This document shows, in pieces, positions 31,501 to 42,820 of a stretch of DNA of 64,000 nt; the stretch's first letter is position 1; each line of letters opens with the position of its first letter. A program made the position numbers and the translations under genes. The stretch spans positions 59,366,003-59,430,002 of the forward strand of contig NC_080164.1 of the NCBI RefSeq assembly GCF_950295315.1, written 5' to 3'. The notes under the pieces are model-generated. The model saw only the letters and a program-made list of their open reading frames with translations. It was not told the DNA's origin and ran no database searches. This DNA is from Erinaceus europaeus. Its lineage: Eukaryota > Chordata > Mammalia > Eulipotyphla > Erinaceidae.

Positions 31501-31641
31501 GCGGCTACAGACAGACTATGACCCACATAGTCAATGACTGCCACCTCTCCAGATTCAAAGGAGGTCTTGAAACTTTACATCAGGCTCAACCTGACGCTGT
31601 TGACTGGCTACGGAAGAAGGGCAGATGCTAGAAGAAGAATA
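28561..31641 (+). mobile_element. 3.1 kb non-LTR retrotransposon, Jockey/CR1-like group
   Basis: A single-ORF LINE unrelated to L1, nested in a hedgehog SINE. It has about 118 bp of leader, an APE-type endonuclease, a reverse transcriptase with SYRPISLL, GFRPGRST, DLTAAYDTVWH, GLPQGSV and YADD motifs, and a C-terminal CxC...H....C motif. It ends in AGAAGAAGAATA instead of poly(A). A second, 5'-truncated copy sits at 20846-20938. L1 and L1-driven SINEs dominate placental genomes, so a young element of this group is unexpected. The clade cannot be fixed by eye; Jockey, CR1 and RTE-like groups remain possible. Confidence 0.88.
28679..31631 (+). pseudogene. Broken APE-RT polyprotein of the Jockey/CR1-like LINE
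   Basis: About 980 codons across three frames. Frame of 28679 to roughly 29490 holds the endonuclease: LQLNVEGL, ICLQETYI, YVGDSNSHHQDWG. The last catalytic box reads PHSHHRPAI where the family has SDH, and SPNLCW where SPDLCW is usual, so it is probably inactive. A frameshift near 29480-29500 (beside an ATTCCTGCA tandem duplication) moves to the frame of 29821-30996. That frame has the RT domain with stops at 29695, 30232, 30589, 30649 (just after YADD), 30994 and 31183. A shift near 31435 leads to the last frame, with GRCAAMFHCWGARDD and CPCGYRQTMTHIVNDC, and a natural stop at 31629. The start at 28679 (MDPSHF) is the first in-frame Met. Whether an ORF1 existed upstream is unknown. Confidence 0.88.
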
Positions 31642-31914
31642 ATTATGTTTATTTATTTTCCCTTTTTTTGCCTTTTTTTATTGTTGTTGTTGATGTCATT
31701 GTTGGATAGGACAGAGAGAAATGGAGAGAGGAGGGGAAGACAGAGAGGGGGAGAGAAAGATAGACACCTGCAGACCTGCTTCACTGCATGTGAAATGACT
31801 CACCTGCAGGTGGGGAGCCGGGGTTCGAACCGGGATCCTTATGGCGGTCCTTGCACTTTGCGCCACATGCACTTATCCAGTGCGCTACCACCCGACTCCC
31901 TGTGTCCAACTTTC
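31642..31914 (-). mobile_element. Hedgehog SINE body (right part of split antisense SINE)
   Basis: Begins with the LINE's right target copy (31642-31656), then tail, TTGTTGGATAGGACAGAGAG, the GAGAGGAGGGGAAGACAGAG block, CAGACCTGCTTCACTGCATG, CACCTGCAGGTGGGGAGCCG and an intact B box (GGTTCGAACC). The head ends TACCACCCGACTCCC. GTGTCCAACTTTC at 31902-31914 duplicates 28522-28534. This is the young short SINE family, so the nested LINE is younger still. Confidence 0.93.
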
Positions 31915-33490
31915 TATTGCCAGCTGGTACACTGTGTCACAACAAAGGGATTCTGGCTGTGAGAGAGGACAACCTATGAGCTTTAAATTCATGATCTAAT
32001 TCGGTATTAGCATACTGAGTAAGGACAGAGGACATTTCCAATGAAAGGCAGTTTGCTCTGTTGCTAAACTAAGGTAGCCATACATAAAGGAAATTTGAGG
32101 CAGTGGGTGGCTATGTGATTTTAAGCCTGGCATTTATGAACACAGCAGTGGCTGAGCAGCAAATCTCTGAGGCTTGATTTCATACAGAAATCATTCAGAG
32201 GAACCACATATACACATCACACAGTGTAGAAAACAACCAAAAATAATACTCCAGCCCCCACCACCCACATATAAACAAAGGGAAGCCCAGTGATCACAAA
32301 TGTACTGTCATCTGCTGGTCAGCAATAACCAGCACAATAATGCTTAAACATAAAAATTGCAAAAATAAACTTCTAGATATGGGAAAAAACAGATAGCTAG
32401 AAATGCAACAGAAGGACTCCAAGAAATTAAAAACATAGAGGAACCATCAGAGAAAGACTATAGAAAGCTCATTATGAGGACTCTCCAAGAATCTAAGCAT
32501 AGTATGGAGACTTATCTTCAAATGTTGAAAAAATATTTCACTGAGGAGTTAGAAAACACAAAAGAAGAGCTCTAGAGAAAGCTTTCCAGGAAATTAGAAA
32601 ATACTAGTAAGAACTTCAGTTAGAGTTCACTAAGCAGTTAGGAAGTATGGAATAAAAAAACTTCAAAGAGAATTGCAGTGAGTGAAAGACACTTTTAGTG
32701 TAGTACAAGCTTAGGTAGAAGGCTTGGGAAATAGACTCACTCATGCAGAAGAAAGAATATCTACATTTAACCCACTATTTCAGTTTAAAGATGAGAGAGA
32801 GGAAAAGTTTAGAAACAATGAAGTGACTCTTTGTGAAATTGCAGACTCCATCAAAAGTTGAATGTAAGAGTGATACGAATTCCTTAGGAAGAGGACAGGG
32901 TAAAAGGAACAGAGACAGAACATTGAGGGAGATTTTCTTTAGGCAATCCCCAGAACATATTCATCCAAGAGGCAAAGTGTACTCTCAGGTAAATGAATGA
33001 AAAATGATCATTACCAAGGCACATCGTTGTAAATGATGTATCAAAATTCAATGACAAGGAAAAATTTTTTCAGGGTGCTAGGGAAAGGAAAGTTACATAC
33101 AAAGATAGAGTCAACAGGGTTTTATTAGACTTCTCTTCATTAATCCTAGATGCAAGGAGTAAGTGGGATGACATATTCAAAGTACTAAAAGTAAGGGAAT
33201 TCCAGTCATGAATCTTGTATCTTGCAAAATTATCCATCAAATATGAGGGAGAAATAACGGTCTTCTCAAATTTTCAAAAACTGAAGGAATTTGCCAAAAT
33301 ATTCAAAAACTAAAGGAATTTGCCATCATCAACTCCACCTTCCAAGAATTATTCAAAGGAGTCCCACAGGAAAAGAGCAAGCAAAGGAATACACATTCTA
33401 AGTGAGGTGTATGGATATATGATCCATCTATCATATGTGTTCAGGAAACATATAAAAGAAAAGACAAATGGAAGCTTAGTGTAAGAGGCT
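31915..33490 (+). mobile_element. Degenerate L1/HAL1-like element, ORF1 and 3' part
   Basis: Continues the element begun at 27932. From about 32360 the text follows an L1-type ORF1: a coiled-coil-like purine-rich part, then GACATATTCAAAGTACTAAA, AATCTTGTATCTTGCAAAAT, TATCCATCAAATATGAGGGA and AAACTAAAGGAATTTGCCAT, matching the ORF1 C-terminal domain. No ORF2 follows; the sequence ends after about 100 bp, as in half-L1 (HAL1) elements. Many stops and frameshifts. HAL1 against truncated L1 is not settled. Confidence 0.6.
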
Positions 33491-33579
33491 GGAGGAAGAT
33501 GTTCTAATCAGCTACCTTTATGTGGGTTTATTTGGGGGATTTTAATTCTTTTAAAAAAAAATTCTTCTTTTTGCTATTT

Positions 33580-33748
33580 TTTGTTTGTTTGTTTATTTAT
33601 GTATTTATTTTAATGAGAGAGGTACAGAGAGAAAGACTGGAACATTGTTCAGCCCTGGCTTATGGTGGTGCTAGGAATTGAAGCTGGGACTCTGGAACCT
33701 TAAGCATGAAAGTCTTTTGGACAACCATTATGCTGTCTCCATAGCCTT
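33580..33748 (-). mobile_element. Second-type SINE (antisense)
   Basis: GAGAGAGGTACAGAGAGAAA, CATTGTTCAGCCCTGGCTTA, AGGAATTGAAGCTGGGACTC, AAGCATGAAAGTCTTTTGGA and CAACCATTATGCTGTCTCC are the reverse complement of the family at 5168. Confidence 0.82.
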
Positions 33749-33749
33749 T

Positions 33750-34056
33750 TTTTTTTTCTTTCTTTATTGCCACCAAGGTTATTACTGTATGAAGAATCAG
33801 CCACACCCAGTGACCTTTTTTCTCATTCCTTTCTTTGTTTCTTTTTACTTCCTTCATTTCTTTCTCCCTTCCTCCCTATATCCCTCCCTCACTTTTTTCT
33901 TATAGGAGAGAGCTTTAGAGGGAGAAAGATAGCAATACTGCAATAACATTTTACCATTCATGAATTTCTTCTCTGCAGGTGGGGACCAGGGACTTGAATT
34001 CAGGTCCTTGTGTAATGTAGTATATGTACTCAACAAGGTACACCAACTGGGCCCCT
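33750..34056 (-). mobile_element. Long-form SINE (antisense)
   Basis: TTATTGCCACCAAGGTTATT module, pyrimidine-rich middle, then GAGAGAGCTTTAGAGGGAGA, CTCTGCAGGTGGGGACCAGG, B-box-like GACTTGAATTCAGGTCC and a head ending CCAACTGGGCCCC. Confidence 0.75.
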
Positions 34057-34724
34057 GGCTTTTCAATTATATTCCACTCTGTATATCTATTATGACCAGT
34101 ACCAAACAGTTTGATTATAGTAATCCTGTAGTATATTTTGAGGTCAGGAACTCTAATGCCTCCATTCTTGTTTTTTTCAAGATTACTTTGTAAATCCTAG
34201 GTATTTTCTGATTCCTGATAAATGTTGCTTTTTTTCTTTGTTGCTCCATTTCCTTGAATTTGGTGGGACATTGATAGAAATTGTACTAAATTTGTATAAG
34301 GCTATGGGTAGGATGATCATTTTGATAATGTTAACTCTTACAGTCCATAAGCAGGGACCATCTTTCCATTTCTTTGTAACTATGTTTCCTTTAATAATGA
34401 CTATAGTGACATAATTTTCAGTGTATTAGTCTTTCACCTACTTTGGTAACTTTATTGATATTACTTGATTTTGCTGCTATAGTAACAGCATTGGATTTCT
34501 GGATCTCTTCTAGTTTAGTGTTTGCATAGAGATATGCTACTTTTTTGGGGTACATTAATTTTTCAGCCTGCCACTTTACTATATTAATCAATAATTTTAA
34601 GGAGCTTTCAACTGTATTATTTTGGAGTTTTTACATACACTGTTTTGTAACCTGCCAACAATGACATTTTTACTTCTCTTCCAATAAGTATCACTTTAAT
34701 TCCATTCTGTTGCCTAATTTATTT

Positions 34725-34840
34725 TTTTAATTTTTTAAATGATTTTATTTATTTATTAATGAGAAATATATGAGGAGAGAGAGAAAGAACCAGACATCAC
34801 TCTGGTATATGTGCTGCTGGGGACTGAACTCTTTTGAAAG
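34725..34840 (-). mobile_element. Second-type SINE fragment (antisense) inside L1
   Basis: TTTATTTATTAATGAGAAAT, GAGGAGAGAGAGAAAGAACC, CAGACATCACTCTGGTATAT and GCTGCTGGGGACTGAACTC resemble antisense SINE tail and middle; the head is missing. Confidence 0.55.
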
Positions 34841-35204
34841 ATGGCTAGGACTTACACTACTAAATTCAATAGTAACAGTGATGGTGGGCAATGCTGTATT
34901 GTACCAGACTAAAGAGGAAAAGTTTCAGTTTCTCATTATTGAATATGAGGTTGACCGTAGGCTTACTGTATATAGAGTCAGCTAGTTTGAGGAATTTCCT
35001 ATCTATCCCCATTTTATTTTATCATTAAACAGTATTGACTCAAAATTTTCTCTCTGCATCTATTTAAAAAAGATGATTTTTTTCCTTTTGTTGATGTGGT
35101 GGATCACATTTACTGTTATATATATCAAATCAGCCTTGTAGTTCTGGGATAAATCCTAGTTGTTCTTGTACATAATATTCTTAAAGTACTGCTATATCCC
35201 ACTT

Positions 35205-35478
35205 AAAAAAATATTTATTTCCCTTTCATCGCCTTTGTTTTATTATTGTAGTTATTATTATTGTTATTGATGTCATTGTTGGATAGGACAGAGAGAAATG
35301 GAGAGAGGAGGGGAAGATAGGGAGGGGGAGAAAAAGACACCTGCAGACCTGCTTCACCACCTGTGAAGCAACAACCCTGCAGGTGGGGAACCGGGGGCTC
35401 GAACTGGGATCCTTAGGTCAGTCCTTGAGCTTTGCGCCATGTGCGTTTAACCTGCTTTGCTACCGCCCAAGTCCCAGT
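35205..35478 (-). mobile_element. Short young-type hedgehog SINE (antisense) inside L1
   Basis: AATATTTATTTCCCTTTC tail, ATTGTTGGATAGGACAGAGA, GAGGAGGGGAAGATAGGGAG, CAGACCTGCTTCACCACCTG, CCTGCAGGTGGGGAACCGGG, GGCTCGAACTGGGATCC and a head ending TACCGCCCAAGTCCC. CCCACTT near 35190-35200 and 35481-35490 may be the target duplication. Confidence 0.9.
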
Positions 35479-35839
35479 AGCCCACTTTTTATTTTATTCA
35501 ATATCTTAACATCTATATTGATCAGGAATATTAGTCTTTAGTTTTTTATTTTTGTTATATCTCTATCTGTTTTTGTTGTCAGGGTAACATTGACTTTGTA
35601 GAAGGTATTAGGAAATAATCCATATCCTTGATATTAGGGAAGAGCTTGAAAAATATATGTAATAGTGCCTCTTTATAGGTTTTAAAGAATTCATTTGTAA
35701 AACTATCTGTGCCTGGACTCCTTATTTTGGGGTTTTCTTTAACTTTCTGTTCTTTGTTGAACATTAGTTTAATTTTAGTGTGGTCTGAGAAGATGACTGG
35801 AATGATTTTTATGCTTCTAAATTTGTTGATACTGTCTTT

Positions 35840-35926
35840 TTTAAATATTTATTTATTCCCTTTTGTTGCCCTTGTTGTTTTATTGTTGTAGTTATTATTG
35901 TTGTTGTGGATGTCATCGTTGTTGGA
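35840..35926 (-). mobile_element. 5'-truncated hedgehog SINE (antisense) with 12-bp target duplication
   Basis: GATACTGTCTTT at 35828-35839 and 35927-35938 brackets only the tail part of the short SINE (TATTTATTTATTCCCTTTTG...TTGTAGTTATTATTGTTGTT). A clean 87-bp truncated copy inside the antisense L1. Confidence 0.88.
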
Positions 35927-36429
35927 GATACTGTCTTTATTGCTTAATATATGGACTGACCAAGAGAATGTTTTATGTAGACTCAAGAAGAATGTATGCT
36001 CTGCTTTCTTGGGGTAAAGGACTCTGAAGATGTTTAATAGGTTTATCCTATCCTTCACTTCATTCTTTTGTTTTTAAAATTAAGTTTTTGCCTGATTAAT
36101 CTGTCTTCTTGAGATAGTGGAAAGTTAACATCTCTTACTACTATTGCGATGCTGTTGATGTATTTTTTTCAGCTTCTTCCAAAACTGCTTTACATATACT
36201 GCTTTTCCTTCATTTGTAGCATAGATGTTAATTATTGAGAGCTCCTCTTAGTTGACTGATATCTAAGTATTATGCAGTGTCCATCCTTACCTTCTATTGC
36301 TTTATTTTGAAATCAATTATATTGAATGTCAGTATGACTGTTCCTGATTGTATAATGGTTTTATATCCTTTCACTTTGAGCCTATTTTTGACCCATTATA
36401 CTAGTATGTAAAGGCAGATGTCTGAAAGA

Positions 36430-37105
36430 AAAAAATACCAGAAATTCAGTAGTGATTATCTTTGAACATTGAAATTGCAGATGAATCTTCACTCCTTTGC
36501 TACCATCCTCTTTCTTTTCAGCATTCTTTATCTTGTGAAAAAAGGAAATATTGTCATGTAATAAGAAAAGAATACAGTTTTAATTAAAAATGATTCAAAT
36601 GTAAATTATCTAAGTTTTATGATAAGATTCTAAACTTAACACTTCCCTATCTGGGTCTCTAAACTTTTGACTCTACCTTTAACAAAGAGTATGTAAGCAT
36701 AGCATTACATATTTTCATTGGAGAATGAAATACTGATACTCTTAAATTAACAATGAGATAAATAACATTTACAGAAGACTGCAAGAGGAATATGTAGACC
36801 ATCCAATGCTCTAGGTAGAGATGACACTTGCACTTCTATTTCTAGTTCCTGTGATTGTGCCAGACATGAATAATTGAATACAGTTCTTCTAAGTTGACAG
36901 AGTGATCAGAGCTGGCCCTGGAGATGAAACCTCATTACCATTCCTCCTTTGTTAATGCCAGGTGATTTCTCTGTGTCACAACTGAATCATCAAAAATCTA
37001 TATAAATAGTTACATTTCTAGACTTTTGTAGAATCACATGTGCAAACATATTTTAATAATGAACTTCAGGCTATTTATTAAAACCCAATATAAAATTCAG
37101 ATGAA
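36430..37105. other. Spacer, no gene seen
   Basis: AT-rich, no recognised repeat, no convincing open frame. Confidence 0.45.
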
Positions 37106-37109
37106 AATC

Positions 37110-37373
37110 ATTTGTTTTTCTAAAGATCTTATTTTTTTATTCCCTTTTGGTGCCCTTGTTTTGTTGTTGTAGTTATAATTGTTGTTGCTATTGATGTCGT
37201 TGTTAGATAGGACAGAAAGAAATGGAAAGAGGAAGGGAAGACAGAGAGGGGAGAGAAAGATAGACTCCCCTGCAGGTGGGGAGCCAGGGGCTGGAACTGG
37301 GATCCGTAACACAGGTTCTTGTGCTTCGCGCCACATGCACTTAACCAGCTACCACCCAACTCCAACTACTGAT
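37110..37373 (-). mobile_element. Short hedgehog SINE (antisense), partly deleted
   Basis: TTATTCCCTTTTGGTGCCCT tail, TAGATAGGACAGAAAGAAAT, GACTCCCCTGCAGGTGGGGA and a head ending CTACCACCCAACTCC. The CTGCTTCACCACT part is lost in an internal deletion of about 35 bp near 37262. It abuts antisense L1 3'UTR. Confidence 0.85.
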
Positions 37374-39595
37374 TTATATGTCTACATTTTGCTAGGAGTG
37401 TACATAAACACCATTCCCACCACCAAAAGACTGTGACCCATCCCTCCCACCCACTCCCACCCCCCACTGTCCCAGGAAGCTGCATGTCTACCCCTCACCA
37501 CAGGGTTTTTACTTTGGTGCCCTACTTACAATTTGGTCAGGTCCTGCTTTTAGTTTCCCTTTCAGATCTTCTTCCTCAACGTCTGTTGATGAGTGGGATC
37601 ATCCCATACTCATCTTTATCTTTCTGACTTAGCTCACTTAACATAATACCTTCTAGCTCTGTCCAAGATGGGTCAGAGAAGGTGGGTTCATTGCTCTTGA
37701 TAGCTGCATAGTATTCCATTGTGTATATATACCACAGCTTTCTCAGCCACTCATCTGTTGTTGGGCACCTGGGTTGCTTCCAGGTTTTAGCTATTATGAA
37801 TTGTGCTGCTATGAACATAGGAGTACACACCTCTCTTTGGTTGGGTGTTATGGAGTCCTTGGGGTATAACCCCAGGAGAGGAATTACTGGATCATATGGA
37901 AGGTCCATGTCTAGCCATCTGAGAGTTTTCCAGACTGCTCTCCACAGAGGCTGTACCAATTTACATTCCCACCAGCAATGTAAAAGGGTTCCTCTGTCCC
38001 CACATCCTCTCCAGCATTTGTTACTGCTGTCCTTTTTGATGTATGCCATTCTTATAGGAGTGAGGTGGTATCTTAGTGTTGTCTTAATTTGCATTTCTCT
38101 GACAATCAGTGACCTAGAGCAGTTTTTCATATGTTTGTTAGCCTTTTGGATCTCCTTTGTAGTGAATGTTTTGTTCATATCCCCTGCCCATTTTTCGCCC
38201 ATTTGCTTTTTTGGTGCTAAGTTTGCTGAGCTCTTTATATATTTTGGTGATTAGTTTCTTGTCTGATGTATGACATGTGAAGATCTTCTCCCATTCTGTG
38301 AGGGGTCTCCCTGTTTGTTTAATAGTTTCTTTGGCTGTACAGAAGCTTTTCAATTTGATGTAGTCCCATTGGCTTGTTTCTGCTTTAGTTTTCCTTGCAA
38401 TTGGGTTTGATTCATCAAAGATGTCCTTGAGGTGTAGGTGGGAAAGTGTTTTACCAAAGTTTTCCTCTAAGTATTTGACTGTTTCTGGTCTGACATCTAG
38501 GTCTTTGATCCATTTGGAGTTGATTTTTGTTTCTTGTGAGATAAAGTGGTTCAATTTCATACTTCTGCATGTTACAACCCAGTTTTCCCAGCACCATTTA
38601 TTGAAGAGAGCCTCCTTTTTCCATTTAATCCTTTGGGCCCCCTTATCAAAGATTAGATGTCCATAGGTGTGGGGATTTATTTCTGGGCTTTCAATTCTGT
38701 TCCACTGGTCTGTGTGCCTATTTTTGTTCCCGTACCATGCTGTTTTGATGATGATGGCTTTATAATATAGTTTAAGGTCTGGGAGTGTGATGCCTCCATT
38801 TCTGTTTCTTTCCTCAATTGGTTTTGGCAATTCTAGGTGTTTTCATGTTCCAGATAAATGATTGTAGTGTTCTATTCTCTTAAAGAAGCTTGGTGGAACT
38901 TTGATGGGTATTGCATTAAATTTATATATGGCTCTGGGGAGAATATTCATTTTGATGATATTTATTCTTCCAATCCATGAGCATGGGATATCTTTCCATT
39001 TCTTGGTATCAGTTTCTATTTTCTTGAGTAGTGACTCATAGTTTTCAGCATACAAGTCTTTCACATCTTTGGTCAACTTTATTCCTAGGTATTTGATTGA
39101 TTTTGCTGAAACAGTAAAGGGGAGTGATTTCTGGATGTCTTCTTCTTCAGATTTAGTGTTTGCATAAACAAATGCCATTGATTTTTGTACATTGATTTTG
39201 TAGCTTGATACCTTGCTATATTGCCTAATAACTTCCAGTAATTTTCTGCTGGATTCTTTAGGTCTTTCTATGTATACTGTCATATCATCTGCAAATAGTG
39301 AGAGCTTGACTTCTTCCCTTCCAATCTGTATTCCTTTGGTTTCTTTCTCTTGCCTGATTGCTATGGCAAGAACTTCCAATACTATGTTGAAGAGTAACGG
39401 TGACAGTGGACAGCCCTGTCTAGTCCCCGATCTGAGGGGGAATGCTGTAGCCCTTTTAGTAGATGTTTGATATATTTAGATGGCCTCTCATTGGGTGCAT
39501 AGATGTTAATAATCGCTAAGACCCCTTGATTGACTGATCCTCTGAGCATTATCTTATGCTTTTAACCTAGGGTTACTAATTTAATGTCTTTAGGA
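37374..39595 (-). mobile_element. Antisense L1: 3'UTR and ORF2 with an internal deletion
   Basis: Begins in the 3'UTR (antisense of the CCTAGCAAAATGTAGACATA region) and runs up through ORF2. The minus-strand frames give [20 protein letters not shown], ...[20 protein letters not shown] and [13 protein letters not shown] text. At about 39445 the RT part stops (antisense of 'LRSG' region) and is joined to endonuclease-domain text (antisense of IINIYAPNE..., near 39463-39510), so about 1.6 kb is missing. Frames are broken at several points (at 38822, 38850 and in the 3' part). Close to the intact L1 in sequence, hence fairly young. Confidence 0.85.

Positions 39596-39597
<2 letters not shown>

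Positions 39598-39644
<47 letters not shown>
39598..39644. repeat. (TA)n microsatellite
   Basis: About 21 AT units at the inner end of the antisense L1, followed by imperfect TATA text. Confidence 0.95.
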
Positions 39645-39645
<1 letters not shown>

Positions 39646-39869
39646 CTTATATATATGTTCCTTTATATATTCTATCTGCTATAAGTATTAATTGGTTCAC
39701 AGATTTTTAAATAATTTATCAAATTTCCATTATTTAGTAAATTTCAGAATATAATAAAATTAATAGCAGGAAAAGATACACAAACAACTCTATGTCTAAA
39801 GTACATTTACAATTTTGCTGGGAAAGTGCTTAGAAAAAATGCACAAAATATTATCTAAGCACATACCTA

Positions 39870-40015
39870 AACTTTATTTTTTTTAAGATTATTTATTTAT
39901 TAATAAAAAAGAGAACCAGAACATCTTTCTGGCACATGGAGTGCCAGGGTTTGACCTTGGGATTTTGGTTTCTAAGTCCTTACTACCCATTGTTACACCT
40001 TCCCAGATGCTTCCT
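39870..40015 (-). mobile_element. Second-type SINE (antisense), diverged
   Basis: TTATTTATTAATAAAAAAGA, GAACCAGAACATCTTTCTGG, CAGGGTTTGACCTTGGGATT and CCATTGTTACACCTTCCCAG follow the antisense order of this family. Confidence 0.6.
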
Positions 40016-40955
40016 AACATCTTTTTAATTTCTTTAGAGAGTGTTTCATTGTAATAATTGAAATTTACATGATCCTGTATTCAAACTATCATTAAATTTG
40101 TTAGAAGCTTAGCGTTATGTATTTTTCCAGTGAAATATTTACTTGTAAACTCTAGCCAGACTGAGAGTTAACACTGGAGGGTCCTTCTGTATATGGTCAT
40201 ACTCTTTGAGAACTCCGCTGTGGGACTTTTTTTCCTTTCTTCTTTCTAGTGACCTCCAAGTGAAGTTTAAATGTATGATTGGAATAGAATAAGCAAAGTC
40301 AATTCCAATTTACTAAACTGTTTATATCTAATAGATGACAGCAGACTAACTATAATTTTCAGTTTCAAGAAGCTGTTACATGCTGCTAATATTTAATACT
40401 TATTTATTGCCACACAATAAATCACAAGTAACTTTATTTGTGATTTATTTGTGAATCAAAATATTCTTTATCATCTGTGAATAGTCAAAGCATGATAACA
40501 AGAACTAGAATGTCTTCAACACTTTTCAGTTTCCTTCATTATGTGTCCAAGTAACTAACTGATCACACAAGATAACCGTTGTATAAAGACCCTGAAAGAG
40601 CAAGTGCGAGTTTGTCTCTCTTGTCTTAAGTTGAAGGAGATTTTTAAATTGATTTCTTATTACAAATATGAGATTTTAAAAAAAAGGAAGTGGTCTAATT
40701 TAGGTAAGTTACTTATAACATTCATTGAATGATCATGTTCTGAAGACAAATTATTGTTGTATTTTCTTGACTTGTCTTCCTTCCACTTTAAATACATAGT
40801 CATTTCTTTTAGACCAATACATAATATTGGATGGAATAGTATGGTTACTAGGAAAATAATGTTTTTTTAAATAATATAAACTTTTACTATAAGCATTTGC
40901 CAAGTAGACTTTTCTCTGATGATTGGGGAATTTATAATCCCAAATTAAGCTTAAG
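40016..40955. other. AT-rich spacer, no gene seen
   Basis: No recognised repeat or coding signal. Confidence 0.45.
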
Positions 40956-40959
40956 TATT

Positions 40960-41197
40960 TGTTTTTATTTTTTTCCTTTCACTTTTTATTTGATAGGGCA
41001 GAGAAAAATAGAGAAGGATTGGAGAGAGAGAGAGAGAGAGATACAGAGAGAAAGAGAGAGAGAGAAAGAGAGAGAGATACAGTACTGTTCTATCATGCCC
41101 AAAGCTTCCTCTCTATAGGTGGGGACAAGGACCTTGAACTAAGGTCCTCCCACATAATGTGTTTGCTTCACCTGATGTACCACCACCTGGCTTCTGA
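40960..41197 (-). mobile_element. tRNA-derived SINE (antisense) with GA expansion
   Basis: TATTTGATAGGGCAGAGAAA, a GA-rich stretch at 41023-41076, then GCTTCCTCTCTATAGGTGGG, GGACCTTGAACTAAGGTCCT and a head ending GTACCACCACCTGGCTTC. Confidence 0.8.
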
Positions 41198-41199
41198 AG

Positions 41200-42675
41200 T
41201 ACTTTACTTTTGATGTGCTAATCATTGACTAAGTATAGTCAGATTCCTATTTTTATTGGAATTAAATTCATATTTGTTTATTAGCACTTCAAAATTTCTA
41301 CTGACTTTTCAGAATATAGGTAATTAAAAGTAACACTTGATAACTTTCAAGATAACAGAAACTACAAGGAATATCTGTTTAGATTCTTCATTTCACATCA
41401 ATAGACATAAATATGCCTACATCTTAATTTAAAATACCTATATGGAAATGCATTTTGTGCATTGTAAAGACAAAGATAAAATTCTTTACATAAAATGTTG
41501 CTTTAAATTTTACTTAAATTTACCTATGAGGCAAATTATTTACAATACCTTATTTTTTATTTTTATTTAGAATGTCTTATAGATTCACATAAAATTGAAA
41601 AAAAGTACAGAGAGGGTACCATATGATTTTCATGCATGGTTACATTTTATATAACTGTAGTACAGTATCAAAAATAACTTACTGTAATTTATTTGTTAAA
41701 TAATAAATAACTCAGCAAGATAACTAATTTATATAATATACTGCTTTGCCATGTGCATAACACAGGTTTGAGCCCAGCCTCAACACAATGTTAAAAAAAA
41801 GAATACATATCTATGAATTGAAGGCAATAATTAATAATTAATATTAAATATAACCATACAAATACTTGAAAAATTGAATTACTTAATATTCAGCAGTCTG
41901 GATATACCAAATGTTAAAACAGATCTATCAATCTCTTTACCTATCTTTGTAAAGATAAATAAGTATATTCAATTGAATCATTAATTGCAAATATTCACAT
42001 TTTTGGCCTTATAAACCAAACTGGCTACTCTAAAGGATCAGTATAATGCATCACCTCATAGTTCTATTAATATTTAAATCATTTCACCATTCTAGTAGTG
42101 TTTTGAACCACTTAGGATACTAGGAAAGTATGAATGAGAAAAAATAAAGAGGTGACATTAGGAATGATTTTCAAAATATTTTGAAAGAGTAGATATATTA
42201 AAAATGTCTCACAGTCTCTGTGAAGTCTGAGAGCATTTATGTGTAGTCATCAGTATATTTGTGAAATTAGTTCCAAGAGTTTGTTTTAAGGAAAGATTTG
42301 TATGCTAGGTTCTGGTTTTAGAATTTATAGAGTTATTTCTTAGTCAGAAACTATTTTCCAACTCATGTCCTTGCAAAGTTATTCATTTCTTCTTTTGCTT
42401 TAAGTTCTAAAGAGAATATTTCCAAACCTAAAACTTTCAACAAACACCTTACAGAATATTTTATTTACATTGATTACTGTTTATTAAAAAATGAAAATGA
42501 TATAATTCTCTCAACAGTAATCTTAGTGATGCTGAAGAGTCTAAAGTGTTCAGTATAGAAGCTAGCAAATATCTCACCTGCTACTTAACTAGTGCATGAA
42601 GCCCCTGGCTCAAGCCGCAACACCACATGAAAATGTCAATCTGGGAGTGGTAAAATCACAGATGCACAAGGCTGT
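41200..42675. other. AT-rich spacer, no gene seen
   Basis: A short text near 41745-41800 (GCCATGTGCATAACACAGGT, TTGAGCCCAGCCTC) may be a worn SINE fragment. Otherwise nothing recognised. Confidence 0.4.
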
Positions 42676-42677
42676 AT

Positions 42678-42679
<2 letters not shown>

Positions 42680-42719
<40 letters not shown>
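42680..42719. repeat. (CA)n microsatellite
   Basis: About 19 uninterrupted CA units. Confidence 0.95.
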
Positions 42720-42723
<4 letters not shown>

Positions 42724-42820
42724 TTTATGTAACACCAACACACAAATTCAGGATGAAAATAGAATCCTAATTCTTATTGAGTATCCTATTACCCCTAAAT
42801 GTTCAAGAGGTTATATACTT

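Larger units (their letters stand above)
34057..36425 (-). mobile_element. Old antisense L1 ORF2, with three SINE insertions
   Basis: Antisense L1 text runs from the fingers/thumb region (TATTTTGAGGTCAGGAACTC, TAATGCCTCCATTCTTG) through the RT part (GTGATGGTGGGCAATGCTGT) to AACATTAGTTTAATTTTAGT and GCTTTATTTTGAAATCAATT. Broken by many stops. SINEs interrupt it near 34725-34840, 35205-35477 and 35840-35926. More diverged than the copy at 37.4 kb. Confidence 0.78.

Noticed and set aside
28679..31631. BovB/RTE or L2 remnant
   Set aside because: Not excluded, but motifs (DLTAAYDTVWH, CPCG...HIVNDC end, GAA tail) and the youth shown by nesting fit better with a Jockey/CR1-like group; left for phylogeny to decide.
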